Positions 11,390 to 26,300 of a stretch of 64,000 nucleotides of DNA are shown in pieces (within the stretch, counting starts at the first letter, position 1; each line of letters opens with the position of its first letter). The DNA is from Lutraria lutraria. Lineage: Eukaryota > Mollusca > Bivalvia > Venerida > Mactridae. The stretch spans positions 4,381,067 through 4,445,066 of the forward strand of contig OZ026842.1 of assembly GCA_964023205.1 (NCBI GenBank). Reading direction: 5' to 3'. The translations under genes were made by a program, and so were the position numbers. The notes under the pieces were generated by a model, which did not search any database, had not been told where the DNA came from, and saw nothing but the letters and a program-made list of their open reading frames with translations.

Positions 11390-14300
11390 CTAAAATGTAC
11401 AAACGAGTAATTAAGTATCTATGACACAGAATTTCAAATAAAAAAGTGTGTCTCTTTTATTCTTCATTAAGGATCGAATATAAATTCTATGTACAACAAA
11501 TTTCGAACTACCAAGTATCAATTGATGACACATTTTTTGTAATACTTTATTTATGACAATTTGTTTCTTAGTGCAAAATAAATTTAACTGTAATCAATAA
11601 AAAACTGAATGGGCTTATAAAGGGTGATAAGAATTGTTTTCAATTTTGAGGGTTATTCGCGAAGGTGTTTTTAAAAGCTCAATTTTTGACCTACTAGTAT
11701 ATTTCGTGGCATGTCGTATTAATAATTCAAAAGAAATTCCTCATTCTATTGGATGATTCAGAAGAAACTATTCTTTCCATTGGGCAGAAAAATTAAGACC
11801 ACACTAACTTATAGCGAGTCTACAATTGTTTAATCTGTACTTCTTGTGCTTGTAAAATTTGTAAAGTAAAAATGTAAGAAATTGTATTCTTATGCGATCG
11901 AAATAAAGTTATGAACCGTTCTTGACAAACATTTTACTTTTTTTTTAATTAATATAAAGTAGACATGACCAAATGCGTAACTTTTTTAGCTGACATAATA
12001 TCAACATTTTAATGCGTGACCTCATTGGACTGCTATCTGATAAGTGGCGTTCACACGGTATTATAATTTATAACGGAAATTTAGGGATTTAATAAAAATC
12101 TTATATTTTGTTTCAACAGTGTTAATAGCATCAAAGAAACTTCGCGACTGTCTTTTTAAAGGTATTTCTTGTTTTCAATATGCATTTATTTAGAATATTG
12201 ACCAGGTCACTTACAGAGCGGCGTAACCGCATTGTTGTCGTTATTATCAAAAATATTATCAAAACAGCACTATGTATTTTAATTACAAAGACCATTAAAT
12301 TAACTTCACACACATACTAGTACACATTATGTATGTTAAATAATACTTACACAGTGTTTACAGTTCCTCTTGTAGGTATGGAAGATTTGTCTTCTCCTAA
12401 TAATGATAAAAAGGTTTAAAAATATAAATATACGTAAAATAGGTATTGGTTTACGAAGACCGTGGCCGTGATCCAGTCGTTAGTGCGCTGGATTTGTAAC
12501 CCAGCGATTAGGGTTCGAATCCCTGTCGCGATAGGTTATACCCTCCTAAGAAAAATTGTCGATTTTCCTTAACCTGTGAAGAAATTACCAGCTCCTCGTG
12601 GAAGGGGGAGTAAGTACTGGTTAGAAATAATTCCAGGTAAACTAGTTAAGTTTAAGCTGCAGTATAATATCAAATATCTTTGACATCGGCGTTAAACCCA
12701 CTGAAACAATTGTTATACGAGGGAAAATTTAAAACTTATAAGAAATACACACTTTTTTAATTATATTATACGTGACACTAAACAGCTGAGGTTTTCCTAC
12801 ACAACACAGGCGGTCTTACTGATATCCATTAAGTGTTAGCGGATATACATGTTTTTTTAAATACAGTAACTCGAGTATACTGATCATTTATCGATCAGAT
12901 CTGAAGTCAGAAATTCCGTTAAAAAAGCTATTGTGACAGCGTGTTATCCGTCATCCATGCGTGCGTTTTAACAATATCTCTTTCTTAAGCAGTTGGCCAA
13001 TTTCAACGAAACTTTACAGGGATGTTCCTTATATGAAGCTATCCAAAGATGTACAGAAAATAATTTCATAGTAAAAGCTTTAAAAATCTTCTTATCCAAA
13101 ACCACAGGGCTAGAGCTTAGATATTTGGTGTGTAGCATTGTCTATTGGAACTCTACCAAGTTTGTTCAAATTATGATCCTGGGGTCGAAATTGGTTCAAA
13201 GGCTTATACATTTTGTATATAATAGGAATATTTAAAATATATTCTTAGCAGGACAATACAATTTTTTTATTATATTTGAAAACATTTAGAAGAAACCATG
13301 TCTCGATTTCCATTTATCTTTGTTGATAAAATGTATTAATGGAGTAATGTATTACATCTATAAATATTGACAGCCTTAGCTAGAAATTATATTTCGAAAT
13401 TTATGTGAAATTGTTTACGGTCAAACCTGCGATAGTAGCCACCTCCGAATAAAGACCATTCTTTAAAATGTCATTGATTGTTTAGAACAAAATGACCTCC
13501 AAATAAAGATCGCCTATCAAAATGGCCAAATTGTCAGTCCCGTGGGTGACCTTTCTTCACAGGTTAGGCTGTATAATATCACCGAAAATCTACGGCAAAG
13601 AATGACTCCATACCATGGCAAATAAATTGGAATTAAATTTTGAAGTTATGCATAAACCTACCTTTTGGACCACTTTTTCTGTATTTGCATACACAAACCG
13701 TAATTATAACCACCAACACAATGAACCCGACAGTTGTTGAGGATATTATAATAATCATCATTTTGACATCTGTACTTCCTGACGACGAGGGTTGGTTACA
13801 TCTTCTTCCGGTCCATTCCGGTATACACGCACAGTTCCCGGTTATTACGTCACATGATCTGTTTGTTGTTGTTTGGACAGTACGCTCTACCTCACAGTCA
13901 CAGATATATGAACAGTTATATCCGTAATACTCCTCTTCACATGCTGTTCAATTAAACAAACATCAAATTAATGCAAACAGTGTAACCTGTGTTAGCGGTC
14001 ACCTCCGAATAAAAGCCAAGCTGTGAATTAATGACATTCTTTTAAAAACCATCATTGATATTTTAGAACAAAATGAACCCTGAATAATGACCACTTGCCA
14101 ATCAGGACAATGTTTTATATTTAAATCACAATTTTAAAAAAAATCATCAATTAAATACTCATGTGGTTATATCTGAACATGTCTGAATATTATAAACTAA
14201 CATTGTAACATTAACCTGTTTGACTGATTTAATGTAACTATGCTTGTTTCTATTTTCTGTATTTAAAATTAATTCGTGTCCAAGAGGTAAAGCCACGAAC

Positions 14301-17300
14301 TTCTGCCCCCAAAGGGAAGAAATACCAAAGATAAATTATTGACCATTGATATCATATATTCATCAATTGATAAATTCATCAAGATCGTACCTTCACAATG
14401 TGAACCATTATTAATGGAACCTGACTCACATTCACAAGAATATGAACCAGGTATATTCGTACACACAAGGTGTAATGGACAGGTATCAATCCCCAACGAA
14501 CATTCATCAATATCTGTAGAACACGTGTCACCTTCCCATTCTGCATCACACATACATTCACCTGTGCTTACATTACATGGCTGTCCATTGCAGTTGCACA
14601 TTGTGCAGTTGGGACCATAAAAACCCTTTTCACAATCTGAAATGTCAACAGGCTCCAATCAAATTAAGGCCAAATATCTAACATTGTTTTTGCAAATATC
14701 ACAGGATAGCGATTGCTAGTATATAGCGCTGGTTAAAGGGATGGATAATACTTGTGGACGAAATGCAAAAAATCATATTCAGGCATGTCGTATTAAATTA
14801 ACAGTTTTAGCTATTAAGCTGTTAAGGCGACATGGCTATTGAGCTACGCAACAGGGAATATGGCAGAACGTCCTCTCACAGCCACAGGAACCAGATCAGA
14901 TTAACAGATATCGTTGATAAAACGTACAGTGCACAAACTGTATACATGTGTTATACCGAAGAAGTTAAGTCTATATATTTCTCATTTATATGAATTATAG
15001 AAACTGTCTTTAAAAATATGTATGATGCTTTAATTAGAAAGAAACTATACCATAATCAATTATATGGTCCTTCTATAATTGCTACTTAATTACTTCAGAA
15101 TGTTTTTCATGTGTTTCATATTTTGTGTTACTATCAGGAAATAATTAAAGACGTTTTCGGTAGTTCGTTACATTTTTCACGTACACATATAGGAAAAATT
15201 AAAACTGATCAATGATTTTTTTTTGCATGGTCGTAGCATATGATAACAGAATCATTTTAAGCGAAAAAAAATTGGATTTTTGCTTATTTTAGGTCATTTC
15301 AAGGGCAGATAATTCATTATAATGGAAAGAAAGGATTATTTGTTTTAGGGCTGTGGCGAGTATCCGAGTACTCGGATATTCACGAATCAAATTAAAATAT
15401 CGAGTATGAATAATCGTCACTACTAAGATTCGTGGTTCGCGATCTAGTTTTTTAATAAATTAAAAGTTTATTCTTTGTTCTTAAAAATCCCTTTTCGATG
15501 AATAAATATTGTCTCATGATGGACTACTTCGTTTGCCAAGATGTCCAATTGGTTCTTTAAATAGTGATGCTGGCAAATCAACTAGTTGGGAGGGGTATGT
15601 ATAAATCTAAGCCTTAGAACAATTAATATTGATTTACTTCATTATTCCAAAAAAAAATGAACAAATAATTTAGCTGTTTTAGTTTTAGATGGATTAATTG
15701 ATAACAAAAGATTCGTGATTCGATTTGTGGATCGTGAGTGTTGAATCGTGGATTGGATCGGATCGCCACTTACCCAACGATCCACAGCCCTAATCTGTTT
15801 TTTTTATTTTATGTAGCCGACCTCTTTTCATGTCATCGTGAAGTATTTCATGAATTATTAAAGAGTGTTTCTTATTTTTTTTCTCGCTTTACCTAAACCA
15901 ATGCCAATTTTCTTTAAAAATTGCCTCATTTGGAAGAATTTTCAGTCTTTTAACTTCAACTGAGAAAAGACAATATAAATGTTTAATGGAATTGCATGAA
16001 ATTTTGTTTTTAGACCAAGAATAAAATGAAAAACATTAACCAAAAGTAAAACCATGGTATTTGAGATTTATGTATGAGTTATCTGCCCTTGAAATAACCT
16101 AAAATAAGCACAAATTCAAATTCAAGGGCAGATAACTCAAAAACGAGATCAGTGACCCCCAATTTTTTCATTGATCAGTTTTAATTTTTTCTATATGTGT
16201 ATGTGAAAAATGTAGCGAACTACCGAAAACGTCTTTAAAATTATATTTGAATTTGTTTTGATTTGAGTAACTTAAAAGTTGTTAGGTATAATTAACATGG
16301 ATATTGTATCTTTTGGTGAAGATATTTAAAGCGACTATAGTTTATGGTTTATTAACAATTACGACATCCTGTTATGTACGAGTAGCTCTATAATGTTTCA
16401 GTATATTTATGTATTTACATAAGAATTAAATATCGAAATATGTGATTTAATGTTATCACAGGTAGGTCAAAGAAGAACTATTGTCGTCCGAGACAAACAA
16501 TTACTGTCATTATTATCCGCCTATTAGTCTAATTCAAAATGCCACAGTATATAATTGCAATTGAACTGCTAATATTCTTATCCAAAATACTAAAATTTGT
16601 TTATAAATAGTGAACACACGCATGTATCCAGAAAAACATATACTTGACCATTTGTTTTATATTACTTTAACTTCATCTCAATTATACAATAATAAGACCT
16701 TTTTTCAACTCTTGAATGAGCATACCGTTCAAATGGGACAACGATATCCGTTGTTATATTACATATCATAACATCATCTTGTTGAGGGGTATTTCTCTTG
16801 TAAGTTGTTTTTTCCAACTTTTTTGCAGGAATATTGAACAAACGTATTAACGATTGGATTGAAAATAACAATGTTATTAGTAATGCTCAATTTGGATTCA
16901 GGAAAGGGCGCTCCATCATTGATGCTATTTTTGTTTTAAATTCTGTTATAAATAAGATTTTAGGTGAAAATGGACGTCTAGCCAGTGCTTTTATTGACTT
17001 TAGTAAGTCTTTTGACAGTATTTACCGTAATGGATTATGGCATAAATTACATGAAATAGGTATTACTGGTAAAAGTTTACGAATTATCAAAAATATGTAC
17101 TCCAAAGTTAAATTTGCAAATCATTTCCAGATTATTTTGAGTGATCAATCGGGCTAAAGCAATGAGAAGTTCCATCGCCAGTCTTATTTTCGTTATTTCT
17201 AAATGATTTAGAGGTATTTTTGAACAAAGAAAATTGATATTAATGAACTATCGTTTATATTGATGTTATTTGCTGACGACATGGTTATTTTTTGGTTAAG

Positions 17301-20300
17301 ATCCTGAGGATCTTTAGCGTAATCTAGATTTATAAAAAATATATTGTGATAATTGGGGATTAACAGTAAATTCTTCTAAAAGTAAAAATAGTTGTTTTTA
17401 GGAAAAGAGGGCCGTTGAAGAAAAACGAGAAATGGTATTTTAACGAGGCACCATTGAAAATTTAATTACCTCGGCACGATTTTCAGTTCGAATGGCAGTT
17501 TTTCTTCGAATTTAGAAATGCTTGTTGGTAAGGGGGTCAAAGCAATGCATTGTCTGTTAGCTAATATGCGTAAATTTAATTTTAAATTAAGTACCATGTT
17601 TCAGTCGTTTGATGCTTTTGTGGGGTCTACTTTAAATTATGCATGTGAAATGTGGGGATTCTCCAAAAACAAAGAAATTGAGCGGGTGCACTTAAAATTT
17701 TGCAAATTATTATTTAATGTCAAAATTTATTCTTCTATCATGAGTATTTATGGCTAGCTTGGTAGGTATCCATTATATATAAGCAGATTTGCTAAAATTA
17801 TTAAATTCTGGTCTAAAATTGTTACAACAAAAAATATTCTAGTAAAACGTCTATATGAAACGATTGTAAGTGGATGTGAAAATGGCAATACCAATTGGGC
17901 TAGTTAAATAAAATCGCTAATATAAAACACTTATGGCTTTGGGTATGTTTGGATAGACCCTTCCAGTGTAGATCTTAATAATTTTATCCATGTTTTTAAA
18001 CGACGGGTTATAGAGGTTTTTATTCAGTCATGGTGCAATAATATTACTACAAGTCCGAGTCTACAATCCCATTATCATTTCAAAGATATCTTTCGTTATG
18101 AGGAATACTCTGACTTTGTTTCTAAGAAATACAGAATTGCCCTAACCCGATTAAGACTTGCCTCACACCAGCTTAGAATCGAAACTGGTCGTTATGGTAA
18201 TCAACGGATTGCTCGTAACCTTCGTACATGTAATATTTGTAATTCTACTGACATTGAAGATGATTACCATTTCGTTATTATGTGTCCACTGTACATGAAC
18301 ATTCGTAAACAATACATAAAATCTTATTATTTTGTTCGTCCTAGTGTTTTTAAGTTCATACAATTAATGCAATCAGTTAATAAAACTGACGTAATCAACC
18401 TAGCTAAGTTTATATATTTTGCATTTTCCTTGCGCCAATCTTCTATTGCAAGGAGCAATTGATCTATTTCTATTTATTTTCATTGTATCGTTGGTACAAT
18501 TTCCTTTTGTCTGTAAAATCAAGCCTTACTACGTTTTTTTTCACAGTATGACAAAATATTTAATTACTGCCTTAAAGTACAATGTAGTTGGTTAATTTAT
18601 GACATGATAAGCGCCTTTTGTTAATCAGTATCATAATTCTCTAGAGTGTAATATATGCGTTATGTTTATATGCATACTTTTCTAGCTGCAGCAACGTAAA
18701 TACTTACATCACATTCATTGAATTCCTCAGTACTATATTTTTCAGATTTGTTTTCATGTTGTTCATCCTCAATGAATAATGTTTCTCTTATATATCTTTA
18801 TATCCCTTTCTCTTCTTCTTTTTTTCCTTTTTTCTTAATGAAATTGTTTGTATTTATTTCTCGAGTGTTTGTCATTGTTATTTTCATATGTTTGTAACAA
18901 GATACTTTGTGTATACGTTACTTAATAAAATTCTGTTCTGTTCTTGTTGAATTAATCAGACATGGTTTCATGGGTCGATATAGTTAATTGTGAAACCACC
19001 GTGTAGTGTGATATATACTTGAACGAGTACCGCCAGATCCCCGACTGTGACACTTTGGTTTATTTACAAAATACACATACCGTATTTTCTAGACGAATTT
19101 TAGTCATGGGTATGAGTTTATTCTAGTTGTTTACGAACAGTTGATTATAGAGTTTACTAGTTTGGGTCAAATTGGCCGTTTGATTGGTTAATGGTGAAAT
19201 CGATCATTCTGATTGGTCAGCCATTTGACTGCCTATTCGTTGCGTAACCTTACATGTTCTGGTTCAAATTAATACAACAAGGTGTGTCTACAAAGATTGT
19301 TAAAATGCTGCAAAAAATGTACGAAAGTGTGAAATCGTGTGTCAAGGTCAAAGGTTGTCTTTCTGAATATTTTGATAGTTATATGGGTGTTAAACAAGGT
19401 GAACCTTTGTCACCATTATTGTTTATATTATTTGTGAATGACATGAAATCTTATTTACAAAACACATCTGATGATGTTTTTACTCTAGATCAATTACAAA
19501 TATTCTTACTTTTGTTCGCCGACGATACAGCTATATTTGCCTATTCTAAAGCTGATTTACAGCGATTATTAAACAAATTGCACTGCTACTGTAATGAGTG
19601 GGGAATATCTGTTAACATAAACAAAACTGTCGTTATGGTTTTCAAGAAAGGAAATAGAGTCGAAAATGTGGATTTATTTTATGATGGTAATAAACTTAAA
19701 ATAGTCAAAACATTTACGTATTTAGGTGTTACACTATCATCAAACAGCAGTTTCTATCAAGCGCAAAAATCACTCTCTAACCAAGCAAATAGAGCACTTT
19801 ATTCTCTTAATTCACTTTTTGATGTTCTCTCTATGAAAATTTCTGAAAAAATAAAATTGTTTGATGCTATGATTATGCCAATACTAAGTTATGGATGTGA
19901 AATATGGGGTTTTCATAAATCACCAGATATTGAAAAAGTACATATAAAATTCTTGAAACAATTGCTTTGCGTTCATTCTAAAACTTCAAATGCGGCCGTT
20001 TATGGCGAATTTGGACGATATCCACTTTTAGTTAGGAGGAAAATTAGAATTATAAGGTACTGGTATAGAATTTTGAAAGCCCCAAACTCATTAATGTTCA
20101 AGTTACTGAATCTAAAAAATGATGAGGGAGAATTAGTAAACTCTTGGTCAGTAAATGTTAAGTCATTACTATGTAATCTTGGTTTTTCGTACCTATGGGA
20201 TAGTGTAAACATAAGCATGTTTGAAATTAACTGTGTAATTCAGAGAATTATTGACAATTATATACAAAGTTGGTTTAGTGATTTAAATTGTTTTTCAAGA

Positions 20301-23300
20301 TTGGAATGTTATAGAAGCTTTAAAACAAGTTTTGAATTTGAAAATTATCTCAATTGTATTAACAATGATAAATATAGACTATCAATGGCCCGATTTAGAT
20401 GTTCAGCACACAAACTTGCTATTGAAGAGGGAAGATGTAGAAATATGGCGAAAAGCCAGCGTATTTGCAAATTATGTAATATGAATCAAGTAGAAACAGA
20501 GTATCATTTTCTTTTAGTTTGTCCTTTTTATCTTAATCTTAGGAAAACACATCTTCAAAAATATTATTATACTTGGCCAAATCGTCAGAAGTTTAGATCA
20601 TTGATGAATTTGAGAAGTAATATAAAAGTAATTAAACTTGCATCTTTCATTCATTTTGCCACGTTATCAAGGGATTCCTTCTTAATACAAGCAAGATAAT
20701 TGTTTTCTTTTTTTATTCTTAAACTGAAAACTCATGTTAGAAAGAAAAACTATAAATTTGTAGAACTTTATGACTATTTTACTCATAACAACATTATAGT
20801 ATATATTTAGGATAATTACATTAATTCATATTATTACATCAATTGTATATGATATTGCTTTTTTCACAAAATCAAGTATATATGCTTTTCATTGTACATG
20901 TATTATCATTATTTATAAGATCATTGTACCGCCAATGTAAATGTAAATAATTTAATTCATTTGGCGATGAACTGTTAAAGTTAAAAGCCAATAAAATATT
21001 TGACTTGACTTGACTGAATGTGGTCGTCTGCTCTTTAGTTAACAGTTGAAAAGTAAGTGGATATGTATGATGCGCGAATACAGAATGTTAAGAATAGTCA
21101 TGCAGGCTACACTCGTGAGTCAGTCTCGTAGATAAGTTGCTGTGGCATAAAGTCGGAAATGTTATTAGAAGTAATTAGTCAATGTGGTTGTATCATAGCA
21201 GATTATTGTGAATATATAGTATAGTATTTAGGGTATATTTTATTCGATTGATTATGAAAAGACCAGTTTTACCACCTTAAATGTCCTTAATGAAAAAGAA
21301 ATAACTTCATGCAAAAAACCTAAACCGATGCTTCTCGTTTCTATAACGTTTCGTTATAGTCTTTCTTGCTAGATAGATTACGACTTGTTGACATCAACAA
21401 TGAAAATTTATCTTGGAAATCACTATCAGGTATAATATCACTGAGATCAATTTTTGAATATAAGTGATTTTCATTTAAATCTACGTGATTTGTGTACCAA
21501 CTCCCATGAGAAACACCTTTGAAGTCCTTTTTTCATTGTCCGAGATTTTTGCTATTTCCTTTCACATTTTTATACTTCCCATTATAACTAATTTGAACAT
21601 CAACAATCGCCTTGAAATATCGTCTGCTAATGATTATCGGTTAATCAGTAGTTCCCTGATGGTATCCCTGATAAGCTCCGCCCACATCAACACGGTGGTG
21701 CGACCTCGACATGCGATATTCAAGGTGATAGTGCTGATAATCGTAATAAAACACCACATTTGCATAATCGGACCTGATTTTTCTAGACGAAGTATACTTA
21801 TGACTATTAGTTTATTATAGCTGTTTGCGAGTACATAGTGTAGTGTCTATTACTAGTTTGGCTAATCCTGGCCATTTGATTGGCTAATGATGATGTCTGA
21901 ATCTATTAATAGTTGACAGGTAAGTAAATCATGCAGGTATTGCCTTGGTAAGTTGTTGTGTGGCATATATCTGAAATGCTATTTGAAGTTCAATGCGGTT
22001 GAATCACAGTGCTCAGATTTATGGTGAATTTGTTAACATTTAGGGTTTATTCTATTTGATTGGTGTAGGGTATGATATTACTATGTGCTTGTGAACTATA
22101 TACATGAATTTGTCCTTTTGTCAAATACTCATGATTGTCAGTATAATGTGTATTATTCATATCATGTAAATATGTTATACTCTCCTTAATGGAGGATTGA
22201 ATAAAAATACAGTCAATATCCTTTATGAAAAAAGCTACTTCACACAAAAAACACAAACCAATATGCTTCTTGTAATTCGTCTACCTATAACGTTTTGTTA
22301 TAGTTTTTCTTGTATAAAACTAACTGATAAACGAATGCTTGATAGTTTAAAACATGATTTTAGTGATTTTTAATGAAATAAGCCAGTCAAATCACCTTAA
22401 TCAGAGACATATCTCTGTGTCTCAGCCATAATAAATTGTTTTGAGGCAAAGCTTCCATGCTTGTAACTTCATAGAAACTACCCATTGTTACACACAAACA
22501 CTATACATATTTACTATTGATGTACTTTCATATCATAAAAAGGAAAAGGTTAACTACTAGCTTATTTAAAATACTTATTATACAGTGTTTGACTTGTGAG
22601 CCATTGAAAATTACATCCTCGAAAATTATGTGATATCTCCCGGCAGAATGCCATAATATATCACTAGTCTACAAATGTTTTTTGCATGAAATGTCTTTGA
22701 TAATAACTTTGATACTAACATTCCGATTCACATCTATTTTATAGGCATTAATTGTGAGCCATTGAATATGATGCATATTCACCGGCAGAATGCCATATTG
22801 ACCTCGGCGTATTCAAAGGCTCACCAGTCAATAACTGTATAACACATGTAATAACAACAGTACACAAATGTACATAATTTATTAGAACTTACGAGAGCAT
22901 CGTAACTTTATCCAGTCGGCGTTTAACGTTTTGTTTGTGAATGAATACGAAATCGCCTTATCGCATTCCGTAGCATGGAGTTCGTGTCCCATACAGCCCA
23001 GCACATCATTTAATATAGTGATGCGTTTTTCGAAGTGAACTTCCCGATTCGAAGGAACGGTATATCCAAAGTTGCTGGAATTAAATCATATTTCAGTATT
23101 ATAACTGATGCGGGATTTAGAAATTGAAGCTATTGTATCACAGTACACCTAATCTAAATGGTGAATGAGAAGTTATTGAGATAAAATACATGCTCCTACT
23201 TCTGACACCATTGTTGCGGAATAGAAAAAAGTACTACAAAAAACAACTACTGTGCTATAATACGTTTTATGATAGTTTGCTTGGAAGCAGTGAAATAATA

Positions 23301-26300
23301 ACTGATAAAAAGTTGTAATAAACAATGTCAAAATAATTTGACTTGTCAGGATCACAGGCTACCGGCGTGTGACAACAGCAAAATAAAGTTTCAAAAAAAT
23401 ATCTTTTTTCACCATATATATATTATAAAGTAAAGGTAAAGAACTCCTGGACTCAGAAATCACACCGGTCATGTTCATCAAGGTCCTGTTGTAACAATAC
23501 CGAACCGATTCTTAAAAGCCTGGTCTTATTCGACGCAGAAATAATTTCTCTTTAACCACCATCCACTCTTATATCCATACATTGCTCTGAACTGGAGCAA
23601 TAAGCCCTTCAACTTACAAAAAGTACTACTCGCTATCGATGTGACCTAAGTTTGTTTTCATTAGCTACAGAGTAAATTTCTTTATTCCTTCGTGATTTTA
23701 TACCCACTCCGGTGTAAATCGAAAGAAAATCAATTTTTGTATTACTCACCGCCGACGAATCATTCAGTTGATGGATACCTAAGGCATTACGATTCATTAT
23801 TTGGCAATTCAAATACTCTTGGCAAAATGACTGCTAAAGGTGAAGGTTGCCACACCTCCGATTTTGACCAATCGTTGAGACTTATTTTCCCGGACCGGCA
23901 CGAAAATGGTACGGCGTTTAAACTGTGCGATCATGGCAGCTGAGAAGCGAAATCGGACGAAAGCGTGGAATATTGAATCGTAATGCCTTAGATTTTTTTT
24001 AAAACTTTATTTTGCTGTCATCACACGCCGGTAGCCTGTGGTCAGGATGACACTAACCTTTTTAAATGTAACAAGGGAAAAAAATATAAATACTTAAATA
24101 AATCTTAAAATCAACCAAATATTTAATTACTCTTTAAATGAACAAATACATGATTTCAAAATACAACTATGAAATCAAAATAATGAAATAAAATCAATAT
24201 CTAAAGTGTCAAAAATAAGTTGATTAAAGTATGAAAAATAGACATTTTATTACTTGCAGACACAGTGTTTTATTATACGGCAAATTTTTCAATTTTTCAC
24301 GAAAATATATCCGGAAAACCTTAAAGGCATAATTGTAAAAAATTACCTCTAAAATTGTAATTGTTATGTCAGTTATTTGATTCATTCGTAGGATCTATGT
24401 TGAATTATGGTTGTTAGATAAGTGGTTTTAAAGACGTTTTCGGTAGTTCGCTACATTTTTCACATAGACGTATAGGAAAAATTAAAACTGATCAAAATGT
24501 ATTTTTTTTAAACTTTGCATAATCGTAGCATATTATAACAGAAACATTTTAAGCGAAAAAAAATTGGGGGTCACTGATCTCGTTTTTGAGTTATCTGCCC
24601 TTAAAGATTAGGAATTTATTTTAAAGAATCGCTTCAAATGAGAAATAATATAACTTTTGTTGAGGGGTAGTATAAAAGATATTTGTTGATATTTCTTTTT
24701 TTTCTTCTACTCTCCATGTTCATTTGTTTTGTTGAAATACATGTACCTATGTACCGTTATCTTGTTAAATCACGTTCGTGTTTTGTATTTTGTAAATATG
24801 CATTTATATAGACGTTGTACTATGTACAAGTCTTCAATAAAATTATGTTCTGTCCTGTTCTTAACAAATATGGACTCCTAAAAACAAGCTGTAAAAACGA
24901 TTTAGTGCTGATAAATAATTTACTTAAGTAATGGCAAGCTATGAAAAATATACTAAGTTAAACAATGACCATTAAATTCACAAATCCAAGATGGCACCCA
25001 CTATTAATTATTAGATTAATTATTTAATAAGTGTGAAAGTTAACTGTAAATAATCAGTGTAAAATTTTCTGTAAATAATAACGAAAATCTACTGACGTAT
25101 CAATAATGATTTAGTTTTAGAATGCCTAAGGTAAAAATGCCAAAGTTCCTAAATAAATAAATAATTAATTATACCTCAGACCCTAAGAGTTAAGAAAGGT
25201 TACCAGTTCAATAAAAATTGCCAGAATCCTTGACCGGAGTCAAACTTGAGCTTATATTAGCGTCTTAGCCTACAGGTGGCGCTGCAGTCAAAATTGTTAC
25301 AGGTGATCTGATTGGTCAGAGGACAAATAGCTGAAAGGATGCTGACCAATCAGTGATAATCTAATAAAAGTTACAATGTCATGATATTGCAAAATAATCC
25401 TTTGTCTGTAAGTCTAAAAATAGAACTTTTATAACTTATGCAGTGGTCACATGACCAAGATGAGTCACATGACTAACTAAAACAACGTGATGGAAAAATA
25501 CCAATATCGGGTACATAGTATTCTTAAAGATAGTTACAGTAAACTATCAATGAATGATATTAGCTATAAAGAATGCTAAAGTTAACAATGTTTTATGTTG
25601 TTAATGCATTATGATGGCAACAATAATGATAAAGTAATATAAAATATAAGATGATACAGATTCTGTGTGAGAACCTAACAAGAGGGCCATGATGGACCTA
25701 TGTCGCTCACCAGGAAAAAAGATCCTGAGGGAAAACATCATCAGCCTATGTAACATCAAGGCACCCGGGGGCGGGGCCAATTTTTACCCCAGGACCAAAA
25801 GGGTAAATACCTATAAGTTTTAGTCCTTGCAATTTCTGACAAGACGTTTTTTATAATTTTTCTATGTAAGCATGTATAAAATGTAGTAAATCCCCGGCTG
25901 GGCCAATTTTGACCCCATGGCTATAATTTGAACATACTTAGAGGTCCACTAGACAATGCTACATACAAAATATCTAAGCTCTAGGCCATGCGGTTTCGGA
26001 CAAGAAGATTTTTTTAACTTTCCTATATAAGTCTTTATAAAATAGAATAAACCCTGGGGCGGAGCCAATTTTGACACTAGGGCTATAATTTTAGCAAACT
26101 TGGTAGAGGATTACTAGACAATGCTACATACAAAATATCCAAGCTCTAGGCCTTGATGTTTCGGACAAGAAGATTGTTTTTAATTTTCCAATATAGCCTA
26201 TGTAAATCAAGTGTAACGAATTAACCTCCCTTTGTTCAAATAGCCCTTTGATAAATTAATGACGAAATATCTTGTTGATGATATAAATAAGTCTCTGAAC

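Larger units (their letters stand above)
10110..14825 (-). repeat. Right arm of large inverted duplication
   Basis: Carries exons 8-11 of the intact receptor. It is shorter than the left arm because it lacks the 1.8-kb insertion at 3352-5177; it retains the tail-exon DNA the left arm has lost. The outer part (10150-10320) is a tandem array of about 35-bp units with the core GGGGCATTGATAAACAAAC. Confidence 0.82.

Noticed and set aside
13640..14620. Plus-strand ORFs over 13640-13927 and 14339-14620
   Set aside because: They are antisense shadows of receptor exons 9 and 8.
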